From NCBI GenBank assembly GCA_003161835.1, contig PMNO01000388.1, positions 4,348 to 10,058 on the forward strand: DNA of 5,711 nt. Direction: 5' to 3'. The notes beneath the pieces are model-generated. The model was not told the DNA's origin. It did no database searches and saw only the letters and a list, made by a program, of their open reading frames with translations. Below are positions 1 to 5,711 of the stretch, piece after piece (within the stretch, counting starts at the first letter, position 1; each line of letters begins with the position of its first letter). Both the position numbers and the translations under genes were made by a program. The stretch comes from Myxococcales bacterium. GTDB lineage: Bacteria; Myxococcota_A; Polyangia; Fen-1088.

Positions 1-703
1 CTCGATTGCCGTCGGCGTTGTAGATGAAGTCGACGGCTCCCCTGTCGTGGCCGAGCGACGTGGCCGGGTGACTGTAGATGCTGGTCACCTTGTTCGACGG
101 GTTGTAGCCGATGTCGCGCTCGCTCCCGCCGGTCAGATTCCCAGCGGCGTCGTACTGGAAGGTCGGTCCACCGCCCACGGAACACACCGCGTGGGGTCCG
201 GCACTGCACGCGCCGTAGATGTACGTCTTGCCGTTCCTCTGGGTGATGTTGCCGGCGGCGTCGTACGCGATGGATTCCCCTGTCGTGCTCCCCGTCAAGC
301 GATCGAGCCTATCGTACTGGAAGGCTTCGTTGTAGCCGCCAACGGTTCCAGGATTGGTGCGAATTCGTTGCAGCAGGTTGCCGACCTCGTCATAGGTGAA
401 CCGAATGTCCTGAATCTGCGTATTCCCGCTCGCCTGGCTGGTGCTGGTGATTCCGGTGACCCAGCCGCTGACGGGATTCCGCGTAGACACCGTCTTCACC
501 CCATTCCGTGTGACTTCGCCGGTCACCTGGCCCCCGGCATCCATCGCCGTTGCCACCCAGTACGTCGGACCCGGCGATGCGTCGTCGACGTACCTTGTCG
601 CCGCGAGCCCCGCCGTCGATTCGTAGACGGCGTTCATGATTCCCTGGCGCGTGTAGTGGTACCCAGCGACCAACCTCGTGCTGCCCGCGCTGACCCCCGT
701 GAT
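1..703 (-). CDS. Rhs core fragment lacking the N-terminal half (probable pseudogene), C-terminus outside window
   Basis: The minus-strand frame ending at base 2 is open from about 946 down to the left edge, and Rhs sequence is recognisable from about 703. It reads YHYTRQGIMNAVYE, YWVATAMDAGGQVTGE, FTYDEVGNLLQR, FQYDRLDRLTGSTTG, AYDAAGNITQR, FQYDAAGNLTGG and VDFIYNADGNR: five or more YD-repeat units. It follows the intact Rhs protein of this window from about residue 240 to 470, including a shared GPHA[VI] segment. The half that normally precedes this part is absent. The first in-frame ATG (637-635) lies inside the repeat region and has no evident function as a start. The variable toxin end would lie left of base 1. 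It could be the surviving 3' part of an rhs gene broken by the toxin-antitoxin region, or a silent cassette available for recombination with intact rhs genes. Confidence 0.8.
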   Translation of the reverse strand, partial: MTGVSAGSTRLVAGYHYTRQGIMNAVYESTAGLAATRYVDDASPGPTYWVATAMDAGGQVTGEVTRNGVKTVSTRNPVSGWVTGITSTSQASGNTQIQDIRFTYDEVGNLLQRIRTNPGTVGGYNEAFQYDRLDRLTGSTTGESIAYDAAGNITQRNGKTYIYGACSAGPHAVCSVGGGPTFQYDAAGNLTGGSERDIGYNPSNKVTSIYSHPATSLGHDRGAVDFIYNADGNR

Positions 704-970
704 GGAACACGGCAAGCTCAATCGTTGTGTCGGCAGACCACGTGTCCGCCGTAAACGAAGACATTTTCCTGCTCCTGTTCCCGGGCTTCGAGCGTCCGAC
801 CCCCGATGCAAGCAGGCGTTCCGCAGTCGTGAGGCCCAGTCGCGGGTTTCTGGCCGCGTGAGCGGTGCGCCAGACGCGACGGTGGGCGCGCGAGCACTCG
901 ACGCGGCGGCGATTTCCCGCCGCGAACCAACGGAGATTGTCCTCCTTCAGCGTCGTGGGCCGGTCCGCGA
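704..970. other. Spacer between toxin relic and rhs fragment; no convincing gene
   Basis: All three minus-strand frames stay open through most of it, but none shows a known domain. One detail is notable: AGGAG lies seven bases before an ATG at 764-762 on the minus strand, a good ribosome binding site. That frame (MSSFTADTWSADTTIELAVF) would pass into the Rhs frame only if one base were lost at the five-G run (C on the plus strand) at 694-698. Whether this was once a start for the Rhs fragment is unclear. Confidence 0.4.
902..924. repeat. Perfect 8-bp inverted repeat downstream of the toxin gene
   Basis: CGCGGCGG (902-909) and CCGCCGCG (917-924) pair exactly around a seven-base loop, about 47 bases past the toxin stop. 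It could fold in the toxin-antitoxin mRNA. No T-run follows, so a role as intrinsic terminator is weakly supported. Confidence 0.45.
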
Positions 971-1292
971 TCAGCGCCGATCCTTCCAGTAGTCGGGCTT
1001 TTGTTTATCGTGCATGACCGCGATGATTTCGACAATCTCGTCGGCCAGGATCCGGTACATCACTCCATAGGGGGAAGTCTTCGACGAGACGACGGCGCAC
1101 GCCGAGTTCTTTGGGGACGGATGGCATGAGAGGCCAGCGCAAGGGATGAGCGACGATGTCTCTGATGGCGCTGTCGACGGCAAGCGTGAATCTCTCGCCA
1201 AGACCAGCGCGTGCCATCTGATACCGACGCGCAGCAGCTCGCTGCTCGATGCGAGCGGGCCGGAGGATCCGGTCAGGATGTCTATCGATCAC
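971..1292 (-). pseudogene. ParE/RelE-family toxin, disrupted by a one-base frameshift
   Basis: The first part, from GTG at 1292, reads RAAARRYQMARAGLGERF, then HPLRWPLMPSVPKELGVRRR and LVEDFP, a typical ParE/RelE N-terminal half. After LVEDFP the frame goes wrong (LWSDVPDPG), while the next frame continues correctly as YGVMYRILADEIVEIIAVMH, then DKQKPDYWKDRR and TGA at 973-971. The family's FPYxVxYR and PxYW motifs are both present but split between frames. The switch is at the run of five G on the plus strand (1070-1074; CCCCC in the coding sense), where four would restore a continuous 106-residue protein of normal length. Possible causes are a true inactivating insertion, a homopolymer sequencing error, or +1 slippage at CCC-C. 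Members of this family are mRNA-cleaving or gyrase-targeting toxins; which applies here cannot be told. Confidence 0.8.
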
Positions 1293-1527
1293 GCGGCTGG
1301 ATCTGTTTCAGTTCGGCGAGCAGCTCGTCTCGTGCTTCTTCCCATGGTGTCGAATCGATCTGCCCGGAATCGGCAGCGGCCACGCGCCGCTGGATCTCCT
1401 CGGCCCACGCCGCATCGACGACCGCAGGATCGTCGATGCTGTGCCACAGCGCTTCGGCGAGGCGTTCCCGCTCGCTCGGATCGAGCTTGAGCGCAGACTC
1501 AAGAATCTCTTTTGCAGCGGTGGTCAT
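1282..1527 (-). CDS. Antitoxin of a type II system, putative addiction-module component family (TIGR02574/Unstab_antitox-like)
   Basis: This is a complete 81-residue acidic protein starting MTTAAKEILESALKLDPSER. The segment LDPSERERLAEALWHSIDD (15-33), followed by AWAEEIQRR (40-48), ADSG (52-55) and W62 within PWEEARDEL, is the pattern of the small helical antitoxins of this family, which bind and neutralise a ParE/RelE-type partner in the cytoplasm. The length is normal for the family. The gene overlaps the following toxin frame by 11 bases (toxin GTG at 1292-1290, antitoxin TAG at 1284-1282), the usual antitoxin-first arrangement. No strong Shine-Dalgarno sequence precedes the ATG. With the toxin gene frameshifted, this antitoxin may be a survivor that no longer has a working partner. 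Confidence 0.85.
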   Translation of the reverse strand: MTTAAKEILESALKLDPSERERLAEALWHSIDDPAVVDAAWAEEIQRRVAAADSGQIDSTPWEEARDELLAELKQIQPRDR

Positions 1528-1540
1528 GACTGTTTCAGTC
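1528..1540. promoter_or_regulatory. Dyad touching the antitoxin start codon, candidate operator
   Basis: GACTG (1528-1532), TTT, CAGTC (1536-1540) form a perfect 13-base dyad directly before the antitoxin ATG (1527-1525). Many toxin-antitoxin operons repress themselves through such a site. No clear promoter boxes or strong ribosome binding site are visible upstream, so this is a suggestion only. Confidence 0.3.
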
Positions 1541-1644
1541 TACCTCGGGTCGCAGCGGCGGGCTCGCGGCATTCGCTGATCTGCGCCGCCCGCGCCCCCC
1601 GCCACGGAGCCGAGCGTCGCACGCGGCGCGCCACCAAGCGGCGC

Positions 1645-1696
1645 GGTCGTTGCCGGAGGACGACGGTCGTCGCGAGGGTCGCCCGACCCAACGACC
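1645..1696. repeat. Nested inverted repeats, possible multi-stem structure
   Basis: An outer pair, GGTCGTTG (1645-1652) and CAACGACC (1689-1696), encloses two inner perfect stems: GACGAC/GTCGTC (1659-1664, 1666-1671) and GGGTCG/CGACCC (1676-1681, 1684-1689). The outer and last inner stems share base 1689, so they compete slightly. This could be a three-stem RNA fold, but high GC makes chance pairing common. Confidence 0.45.
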
Positions 1697-1781
1697 GTGA
1701 TCCGCCAAGCACGGGCGACCTCCGCGCATCTCCCGCGCCCGCCACAATGAAGACCGGCCCTGCCGCAACCATTCCCCTTAG

Positions 1782-1799
1782 CTGCGCGCCCTCGCGCAG
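1782..1799. repeat. Perfect 7-bp inverted repeat with 4-base loop
   Basis: CTGCGCG (1782-1788) pairs exactly with CGCGCAG (1793-1799) around CCCT. It lies about 40 bases from the neighbouring 8-bp stem and may belong to the same structured element. Confidence 0.55.
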
Positions 1800-1841
1800 G
1801 CCCCACCGCATGCCCACGTGCCGGGCCCCCTGGCCGTGCAA

Positions 1842-1863
1842 GCCGGCGGACTGCGCCGCCGGC
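1842..1863. repeat. Perfect 8-bp inverted repeat with 6-base loop
   Basis: GCCGGCGG (1842-1849) and CCGCCGGC (1856-1863) are exact reverse complements around ACTGCG. The stem is all G/C. There is no T-run on either strand, so it is not a classic terminator. Confidence 0.6.
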
Positions 1864-2009
1864 GACCGGGGCCTGTGGTCGATGCCGAACTGTGCCCGGA
1901 GGGCCAAGAGGCCGGTGCCCGCGCAGCAGCCACTCAGAGTGGCCCCGAGTAGAGCGCCCCTTCCCCCTGGGATTCCTTGACGGAGCGGAGCGCGACGCGC
2001 GGAACGACA

Positions 2010-2060
2010 GGGGGGGGCCGGGGGTGGCCGGGGGTGGCCGGGGGTGGGGGTCCAGGGGGG
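2010..2060 (+). repeat. G-rich decamer tandem repeat, likely G-quadruplex former
   Basis: GGGGTGGCCG occurs exactly twice at 2021-2040, with variant copies before (2011-2020, GGGGGGGCCG) and after (2041-2050, GGGGTGGGGG). The segment opens with eight G (2010-2017) and ends with six G (2055-2060). It has many more than four G-runs of four or more bases with short loops, which meets the usual G-quadruplex pattern on the plus strand. Minus-strand transcripts would be C-rich here. Confidence 0.8.
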
Positions 2061-2344
2061 CGACCCGAAGGCTAACATGCCGCATTTGGGCACTGGAACT
2101 GTACTTTCCCGTTGATTACGGCCCCTTGCCGCCTTCCGCGATCCGTCAAGTCTGACGCAGTGCGATCAACCTTGGTGGGGTCTCCTCGCAGAGACCACGA
2201 GGAGTTGGCGGCGCCGCTCTCCGGCTTTGAGATTCCCGCCGAACTGGCACCGCCGGCGGACGACGCCTGTCCAGCGGGGGAGTAGCGCCGGGCGCCCCCC
2301 ATGCACACGGCCGCAACGCGCGCCACGTGCCGTCTGTGCAGCGT

Positions 2345-2434
2345 TTACAAGCTGTTGTAGCCGCAGATCCAGGTCCCGAGGTCGGCGCCCGTGGATGACG
2401 TCTTTCGGCCGAATCGATCGTAGACAATCGTTCT
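2345..2434 (-). pseudogene. Short rhs core relic ending in a stop codon
   Basis: One base past the lipoprotein stop, the minus strand reads RTIVYDRFGRK and continues to GTWICGYNSL, followed by TAA at 2347-2345. It contains a YDxxGR repeat motif. Aligned without gaps to residues 105-133 of the intact Rhs protein in this window (RTILYDVRDRQ to GYNGF), I count 14 identities in 29 positions. This is therefore part of a second, paralogous rhs gene. It has no start codon or signal of its own and cannot be a working gene. The abrupt ends suggest recombination at both sides: the new cassette on the right and inserted or deleted DNA on the left. Confidence 0.75.
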
Positions 2435-2435
2435 T

Positions 2436-3002
2436 TCATTGCATTTGCGGAACTACTCTCACCGTCACCTTCTCTGTATCGATTTCCTGACCAAAATATA
2501 CACCGCCCGCTGGCGCCGGCGGTGCGTTGCCACCGTCCCTGTACCACGCCTTCAACACGTAGATGCCTGAGGTCGCAAACGTGAAACAGCGGAGACGCAG
2601 GTCCCTTCTAACTACGTCGCCTGGTTTGAGCAATGCATAGTCTTCCCTTTTTGCGAATCCCACGTTACTGGCACAATCGTAGGGAACACCCAGGCCATCT
2701 GGCCCCTGAACCCTTAACCAAACGTCTCGAAATTCCGGCGGCTGCGCTTCATCATTCAGAACCATCCTGCTATTGACCCAGAGGCTCTGAGACGACGTAT
2801 TCTTCAGAATGAATTCAATCTCCGGCTCCCCTCCTCGCGGGATTTCTGAAGACGCAACCTCTAAATGAAACGACGCCGCAGGGCCGCGGCTTGGCAAAAC
2901 AACGACCTGATCAGACTCTCCGGCGGACTTTGCTCTCCGCCCATGACAGCCGATCGTCACCAGGGTCAGCAACAAAAGGGCAAAGGTGACACGAAGTCTC
3001 AT
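2436..3002 (-). CDS. Putative immunity lipoprotein with beta-sandwich (protease-inhibitor-like) domain
   Basis: The product has 188 residues. A basic, hydrophobic signal peptide (MRLRVTFALLLLTLVTIGC) ends in a lipobox-like TIGC, so Cys19 is the likely lipidated residue. His20 rather than Asp follows it, which does not suggest inner-membrane retention in an enterobacterial-type system. Residues about 44-185 alternate short hydrophobic strands with turns: EIEFILKNTSSQSLWVN, LLKPGDVVRRDLRL, SGIYVLKAWYRDG and EKVTVRVV. This resembles Ig-like domains of the BsuPI proteinase-inhibitor type, though no search was possible. Cys110 and Cys139 could form a disulfide. The ATG overlaps the rhs TGA as ATGA and has a good ribosome binding site inside the rhs end, so the two genes are translationally coupled. 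A small gene right behind an Rhs toxin is usually its immunity gene, and an envelope-anchored inhibitor would suit a metallopeptidase toxin. Its base composition looks poorer in GC than the flanking DNA, as is common for toxin-immunity cassettes. The function is inferred. Confidence 0.85.
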   Translation of the reverse strand: MRLRVTFALLLLTLVTIGCHGRRAKSAGESDQVVVLPSRGPAASFHLEVASSEIPRGGEPEIEFILKNTSSQSLWVNSRMVLNDEAQPPEFRDVWLRVQGPDGLGVPYDCASNVGFAKREDYALLKPGDVVRRDLRLRCFTFATSGIYVLKAWYRDGGNAPPAPAGGVYFGQEIDTEKVTVRVVPQMQ

Positions 3003-3014
3003 CGCCTCTCTCCT
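2999..3014 (-). promoter_or_regulatory. Ribosome binding site and ATGA stop-start overlap coupling rhs to the lipoprotein gene
   Basis: On the minus strand AGGAG (3014-3010) lies seven bases before the ATG at 3002-3000, and the rhs stop TGA at 3001-2999 overlaps that ATG. The site is within the last rhs codons, so ribosomes finishing the toxin can restart on the lipoprotein. This decides the lipoprotein start and suggests that toxin and partner are made together. Confidence 0.8.
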
Positions 3015-5711
3015 ACAAATTTCCCGTCCTTCACCAGCGGGTTGTAGATAGATCTGATCTGGGCGCCTAGTTTGCCCTCTATGTTCAAAATCTCAGACTC
3101 GTTGAGCCCAGAATCCCGCGCAAAGTCAAGTTCCGTCTCCAGCGCGTCGATCTCGTTCCAGGCTCCCTGCCCTTTTGAACCGTGCTGTTGTTGCCAGTCG
3201 TGTCGGTCCTCGTGTCGATTGTTGGATCGGGCCATTGCGGCGCTCTCCAGCGTCTGTGGGCCAAATCGACTTACGCCGTACTTGGTGTTGGCAATGTCGC
3301 TAAGGCGGGGATCGTAGATCCGGGTTCGCGAAGAGAGACCACTAGACGCAAGGTCGATCGCTCGCTGGCCCTCGGCCAGTTCCAGTTCCTCGAGCCCAGG
3401 GCCGAAGTCTCGAAAAAGAAGGGCTCGGTTGATCGCGTGCTGGGTCGCATCACGATCCCAAGACATGTCAGGCCCGAACATACGAGCGGCATTCCCGCCC
3501 TGGGTCACGCCCCCTCCCGTCCCTGGCGATCCCTGATCCGTGATGCCCGTTCCCTTCGGAAGCGCCGGCGCATCTCCAGTCCCGGTGCCCTGGAAGTCCG
3601 CCGGGCGTGCGGTTGTCCATGGGCTCTGGGGCGCTGGCCTCTGGTAAACTTGGCTCGACGTGCCGGGCGCCAGGGTGAAGACGTTCTTTACTTCCCGCCA
3701 GGCCTTTTCCCAGCCCTTTAAATCACCCTGAATAGGGATGATCGGGGGTGGGGGTGGCGGACAACTTCCCTCAGGTGGGCACAGCCCACTTCGATCCGTG
3801 AACGTCAAGGGATTGTTGTAGGCGTATGAGTACGGGTTGAAGGACTGACCGTCTAGTGGCCTTCCGACCAAAACATCAGGGGAGACAAACCTTCCGACTC
3901 GCGAATCGTACAAACGTGCGTTCAGATTCACGAGACCAACATCTGGATCCTCGTTCTCACCTGTGAATCCGCTGAGCGTGGATGGCATCGCGCCCGCGTC
4001 CACAAGCGGCGACGTGTGGTAGTCAAACCGGCGTCCGAACGGATCGTAAGCGCGGCGGTCGGTGTCAGGAACAGCATTCTGGTCAGTCGACACGACCACG
4101 GACCCCAACCCATCCCCGTGCAGATATCGGATAGGCGAGGCTGCGCCGTCAGCCCCGACTATCTCCGCGACTTTGCGCCCGTCGGCGAAAATATTGAAGA
4201 CTTCCTGGCTGCTGCCAAGGTTCTCACGATGTTCGTAATACTGATCAACGTACGTCGTTGTCGCACCGCTCGTCTCCGCCTTTCGAACCCGGTGGCCAAA
4301 TGGATCGAACGAATATCGCACCTCGCTACCGTTGTCCCGCCTGATCAAGGAAGGCAATCCATTCATGTGATAGGCGACCAACGCCCGCCCTGGGGCCGAC
4401 GTCTGTTGGCCCGCCAGGTCGTATTGGTAGCTTCCAAAGTTAGCCGAAGAGATTGCGTGGGGTCCACCTCCGTGCCCGGCCTCGCCGTAGTGGAACGTCA
4501 GGCCAGGGCCCGCCCCAGATACCACCGTTCGGCCCAGCAAATTTCCAGCATCATCGTATGGATACGAAACCTGCCAATTTCCTGTTCCCGCAACGCCCGC
4601 GTAGTTCCAAGTGTGCAGTCGTTCTAATGCATCGTAGTCGAACGTCTCGATCGTGCCGAGTACGGAGTCAGTTCTCGATCGAACGTCCCCTGCGTCATTC
4701 CTCAAGTAGGCAAAGAAATCGATCGTGGCCGTCGACGCCCCTGCACCCGCGGTAGCCCTGATTGTCCAGATGCGCCCCAAGGCATCGTACGTTCTGGATT
4801 CGGCTATCCCGTTCCCAAGCACACTGTTCAAGATCCGCCCCTCCAGATCGCGATCAATTGCCTTCCAAAACCTTCGGGTTGGATCCGCTGGCGCGCTTGA
4901 GTCGAACACCGTCTCCAAGAGGCCGGTGAAGGAATTGTAGGTGTGCTTCAAGGTCAGGCCATTCGCATTGAAGGACGGGTACTCGAGGAGATCGAGCCGG
5001 CCGAAACCATCAAACGTGCGCCCGATGTCGTAGGAATGCGGTCCGATGGTGCTTGCGATCCCATTCACCCGTCCGCCGACATCATCGTAAGAGTATGCCG
5101 CGGACGATGCCGAGAAAGAGTCGTCCTTGGGCCGGGCCGTCCAATTTGCCATGCTACCTACACCGCTGGGAGACGTGTCCCATTCGATTCGGTTCGATGC
5201 ATTCTTGTTCTCGACAAGCGTCTGCCTGCCCAACCGGTCCACCGCAATCGTTTCGACATCCAGGTTGCCCTTGAGGCGAGAGACGACGTCTCCGAACCCG
5301 TTGTAGCCGACAATTGAGAGGCCTGAATCCGGATCAGTGCTTAGAACCTGCCGATCGCGTACATCGTACAGGATCGTGCGCCCCCCCAAACTCGCGGTCC
5401 CAGGCATGGTTACGTTTTCAAGGCGTCCCGACACGGAGAACCGGTATGTCGTCGGCACCTCCGCTCCGCTGTCGTTTACCCCCCGCGTCTCGATAACGCG
5501 CTCGAACCCGTCAGAGAGCTGGATCTTCTTCACCCCAGTTTCGCTGGTCGTCGTGACCTTGTTGCCCTGATAAACCCGTGTCTCGGCGACTGTATTGCCC
5601 GCCCTGGTGATACTCACGGGTCGCCCGAGATTGTCTAATTGCACCAGGGTTTTTGGATCGCCTACCGTCCCGGTTCCGGACGGTCTATGCAAAATGATCT
5701 GGTTGATTCCA
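2999..5711 (-). CDS. Rhs/YD-repeat polymorphic toxin with C-terminal HExxH (zincin-like) domain; 5' end outside window
   Basis: The reading frame is open to the right edge, so the N-terminus is missing. A TTG at 5690-5692 is the first possible start codon inside the window but is unlikely to be the true one; residue numbers here count from it (897 residues). Residues 1-570 are YD-repeat sequence (YDALGR, YDDAGNLLGR, YDPFGRR), which in this family forms a hollow shell around the toxin. Residues about 582-637 are the conserved Rhs core (GLVNLNARLYDSRVGRFVSP, then NPLTFTDRSGL). The usual DPxGL cleavage-type ending is DRSGL here: Asp633 is kept and Pro is replaced by Arg. A linker follows with six prolines (645-650) and a Gly/Thr/Pro-rich stretch (about 700-735). 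The variable C-terminus (about 736-897) carries HEDRH (827-831) followed by DWQ, with Glu847 in NEIDA as a plausible third zinc ligand. It is probably a secreted toxin delivered to competitors. The Rhs assignment is firm; the peptidase activity is inferred from the motif. Confidence 0.93.
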   Translation of the reverse strand, partial: GINQIILHRPSGTGTVGDPKTLVQLDNLGRPVSITRAGNTVAETRVYQGNKVTTTSETGVKKIQLSDGFERVIETRGVNDSGAEVPTTYRFSVSGRLENVTMPGTASLGGRTILYDVRDRQVLSTDPDSGLSIVGYNGFGDVVSRLKGNLDVETIAVDRLGRQTLVENKNASNRIEWDTSPSGVGSMANWTARPKDDSFSASSAAYSYDDVGGRVNGIASTIGPHSYDIGRTFDGFGRLDLLEYPSFNANGLTLKHTYNSFTGLLETVFDSSAPADPTRRFWKAIDRDLEGRILNSVLGNGIAESRTYDALGRIWTIRATAGAGASTATIDFFAYLRNDAGDVRSRTDSVLGTIETFDYDALERLHTWNYAGVAGTGNWQVSYPYDDAGNLLGRTVVSGAGPGLTFHYGEAGHGGGPHAISSANFGSYQYDLAGQQTSAPGRALVAYHMNGLPSLIRRDNGSEVRYSFDPFGHRVRKAETSGATTTYVDQYYEHRENLGSSQEVFNIFADGRKVAEIVGADGAASPIRYLHGDGLGSVVVSTDQNAVPDTDRRAYDPFGRRFDYHTSPLVDAGAMPSTLSGFTGENEDPDVGLVNLNARLYDSRVGRFVSPDVLVGRPLDGQSFNPYSYAYNNPLTFTDRSGLCPPEGSCPPPPPPIIPIQGDLKGWEKAWREVKNVFTLAPGTSSQVYQRPAPQSPWTTARPADFQGTGTGDAPALPKGTGITDQGSPGTGGGVTQGGNAARMFGPDMSWDRDATQHAINRALLFRDFGPGLEELELAEGQRAIDLASSGLSSRTRIYDPRLSDIANTKYGVSRFGPQTLESAAMARSNNRHEDRHDWQQQHGSKGQGAWNEIDALETELDFARDSGLNESEILNIEGKLGAQIRSIYNPLVKDGKFVGERR

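Larger units (their letters stand above)
1541..2344. other. GC-rich stretch with no convincing gene
   Basis: About 800 bases lie between the rhs relic and the antitoxin gene. The part from about 1560 to 2060 is extremely GC-rich. Long open frames exist there, but they are Arg/Pro/Gly/Ala-rich in every frame, lack a ribosome binding site, and show no domain I recognise, as expected from the base composition alone. The part from 2061 to 2344 has ordinary composition; its minus-strand frame continues from the relic stop to a TAG near 2074 without recognisable motifs. The stretch holds several inverted repeats and a G-rich tandem repeat, listed separately. It could be non-coding mobile DNA, a structured RNA, or a decayed gene. 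Confidence 0.5.

Noticed and set aside
47..754. Plus-strand open frame of 235 codons
   Set aside because: It is antisense to the minus-strand Rhs fragment, whose YD motifs are clear. The plus-strand translation has no recognisable domain.
704..970. Integron attC site after the toxin-antitoxin pair
   Set aside because: I looked for RYYYAAC and GTTRRRY core sites bounding an imperfect palindrome and found no convincing pair; no integrase is present.
1249..1980. Plus-strand open frame of 243 codons
   Set aside because: It runs antisense over the recognised antitoxin gene and the GC-rich segment and shows only low-complexity Arg/Ala/Pro sequence.
1524..2093. Minus-strand open frame of 189 codons in the GC-rich stretch
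   Set aside because: Arg/Pro/Ala-rich translation in this and the alternative frames, a start within repeat-rich DNA, no ribosome binding site and no domain. Expected from base composition.
2179..2196. GGTCTC/GAGACC inverted repeat as a terminator for the lipoprotein gene
   Set aside because: Only six base pairs, about 240 bases past the stop codon, with no T-run on the minus strand.
2146..2547. Minus-strand open frame overlapping the lipoprotein end and the rhs relic
   Set aside because: It crosses two better supported features in another frame and has no protein-like motifs.

Overview
The window comes from a GC-rich bacterium. Every gene I can support reads on the minus strand, so the biology runs from right (5711) to left (1). 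A lipoprotein signal in the putative immunity gene fits a Gram-negative (diderm) host, but nothing here fixes a taxon. The region is accessory in character: polymorphic-toxin (Rhs/YD-repeat) genes, gene relics, a toxin-antitoxin pair and GC-rich non-coding DNA.

Layout in transcription order. (1) 5711-2999: a large Rhs gene whose 5' end lies outside the window. It has YD repeats, the conserved Rhs core ending near residue 637, a poly-proline linker, and a C-terminal toxin-like region with an HExxH zinc-metallopeptidase motif. (2) 3002-2436: a 188-residue lipoprotein whose ATG overlaps the rhs stop codon (ATGA). It looks like a secreted beta-sandwich domain and is the obvious candidate immunity protein. 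(3) 2434-2345: one base after the lipoprotein stop, a short relic of a second rhs gene that ends in a stop codon. (4) 2344 to about 704: a stretch without Rhs sequence. It holds GC-rich DNA with inverted repeats, a G-rich decamer repeat, and a parDE/relBE-like pair (antitoxin 1527-1282, toxin 1292-971) whose toxin gene is broken by one extra base. (5) about 703-1: another Rhs core segment without an N-terminal half, running off the left edge.

The two Rhs relics match successive parts of the intact Rhs protein (about residues 105-133 and 240-470) in the same order and orientation. The simplest reading is an older rhs gene that was cut and partly deleted by DNA carrying the toxin-antitoxin pair, next to a younger, intact rhs-immunity cassette. 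The most interesting proposal is the pairing of an HExxH Rhs toxin with a translationally coupled, protease-inhibitor-like lipoprotein. The motif and the overlap are visible in the sequence; the functions are inferred.
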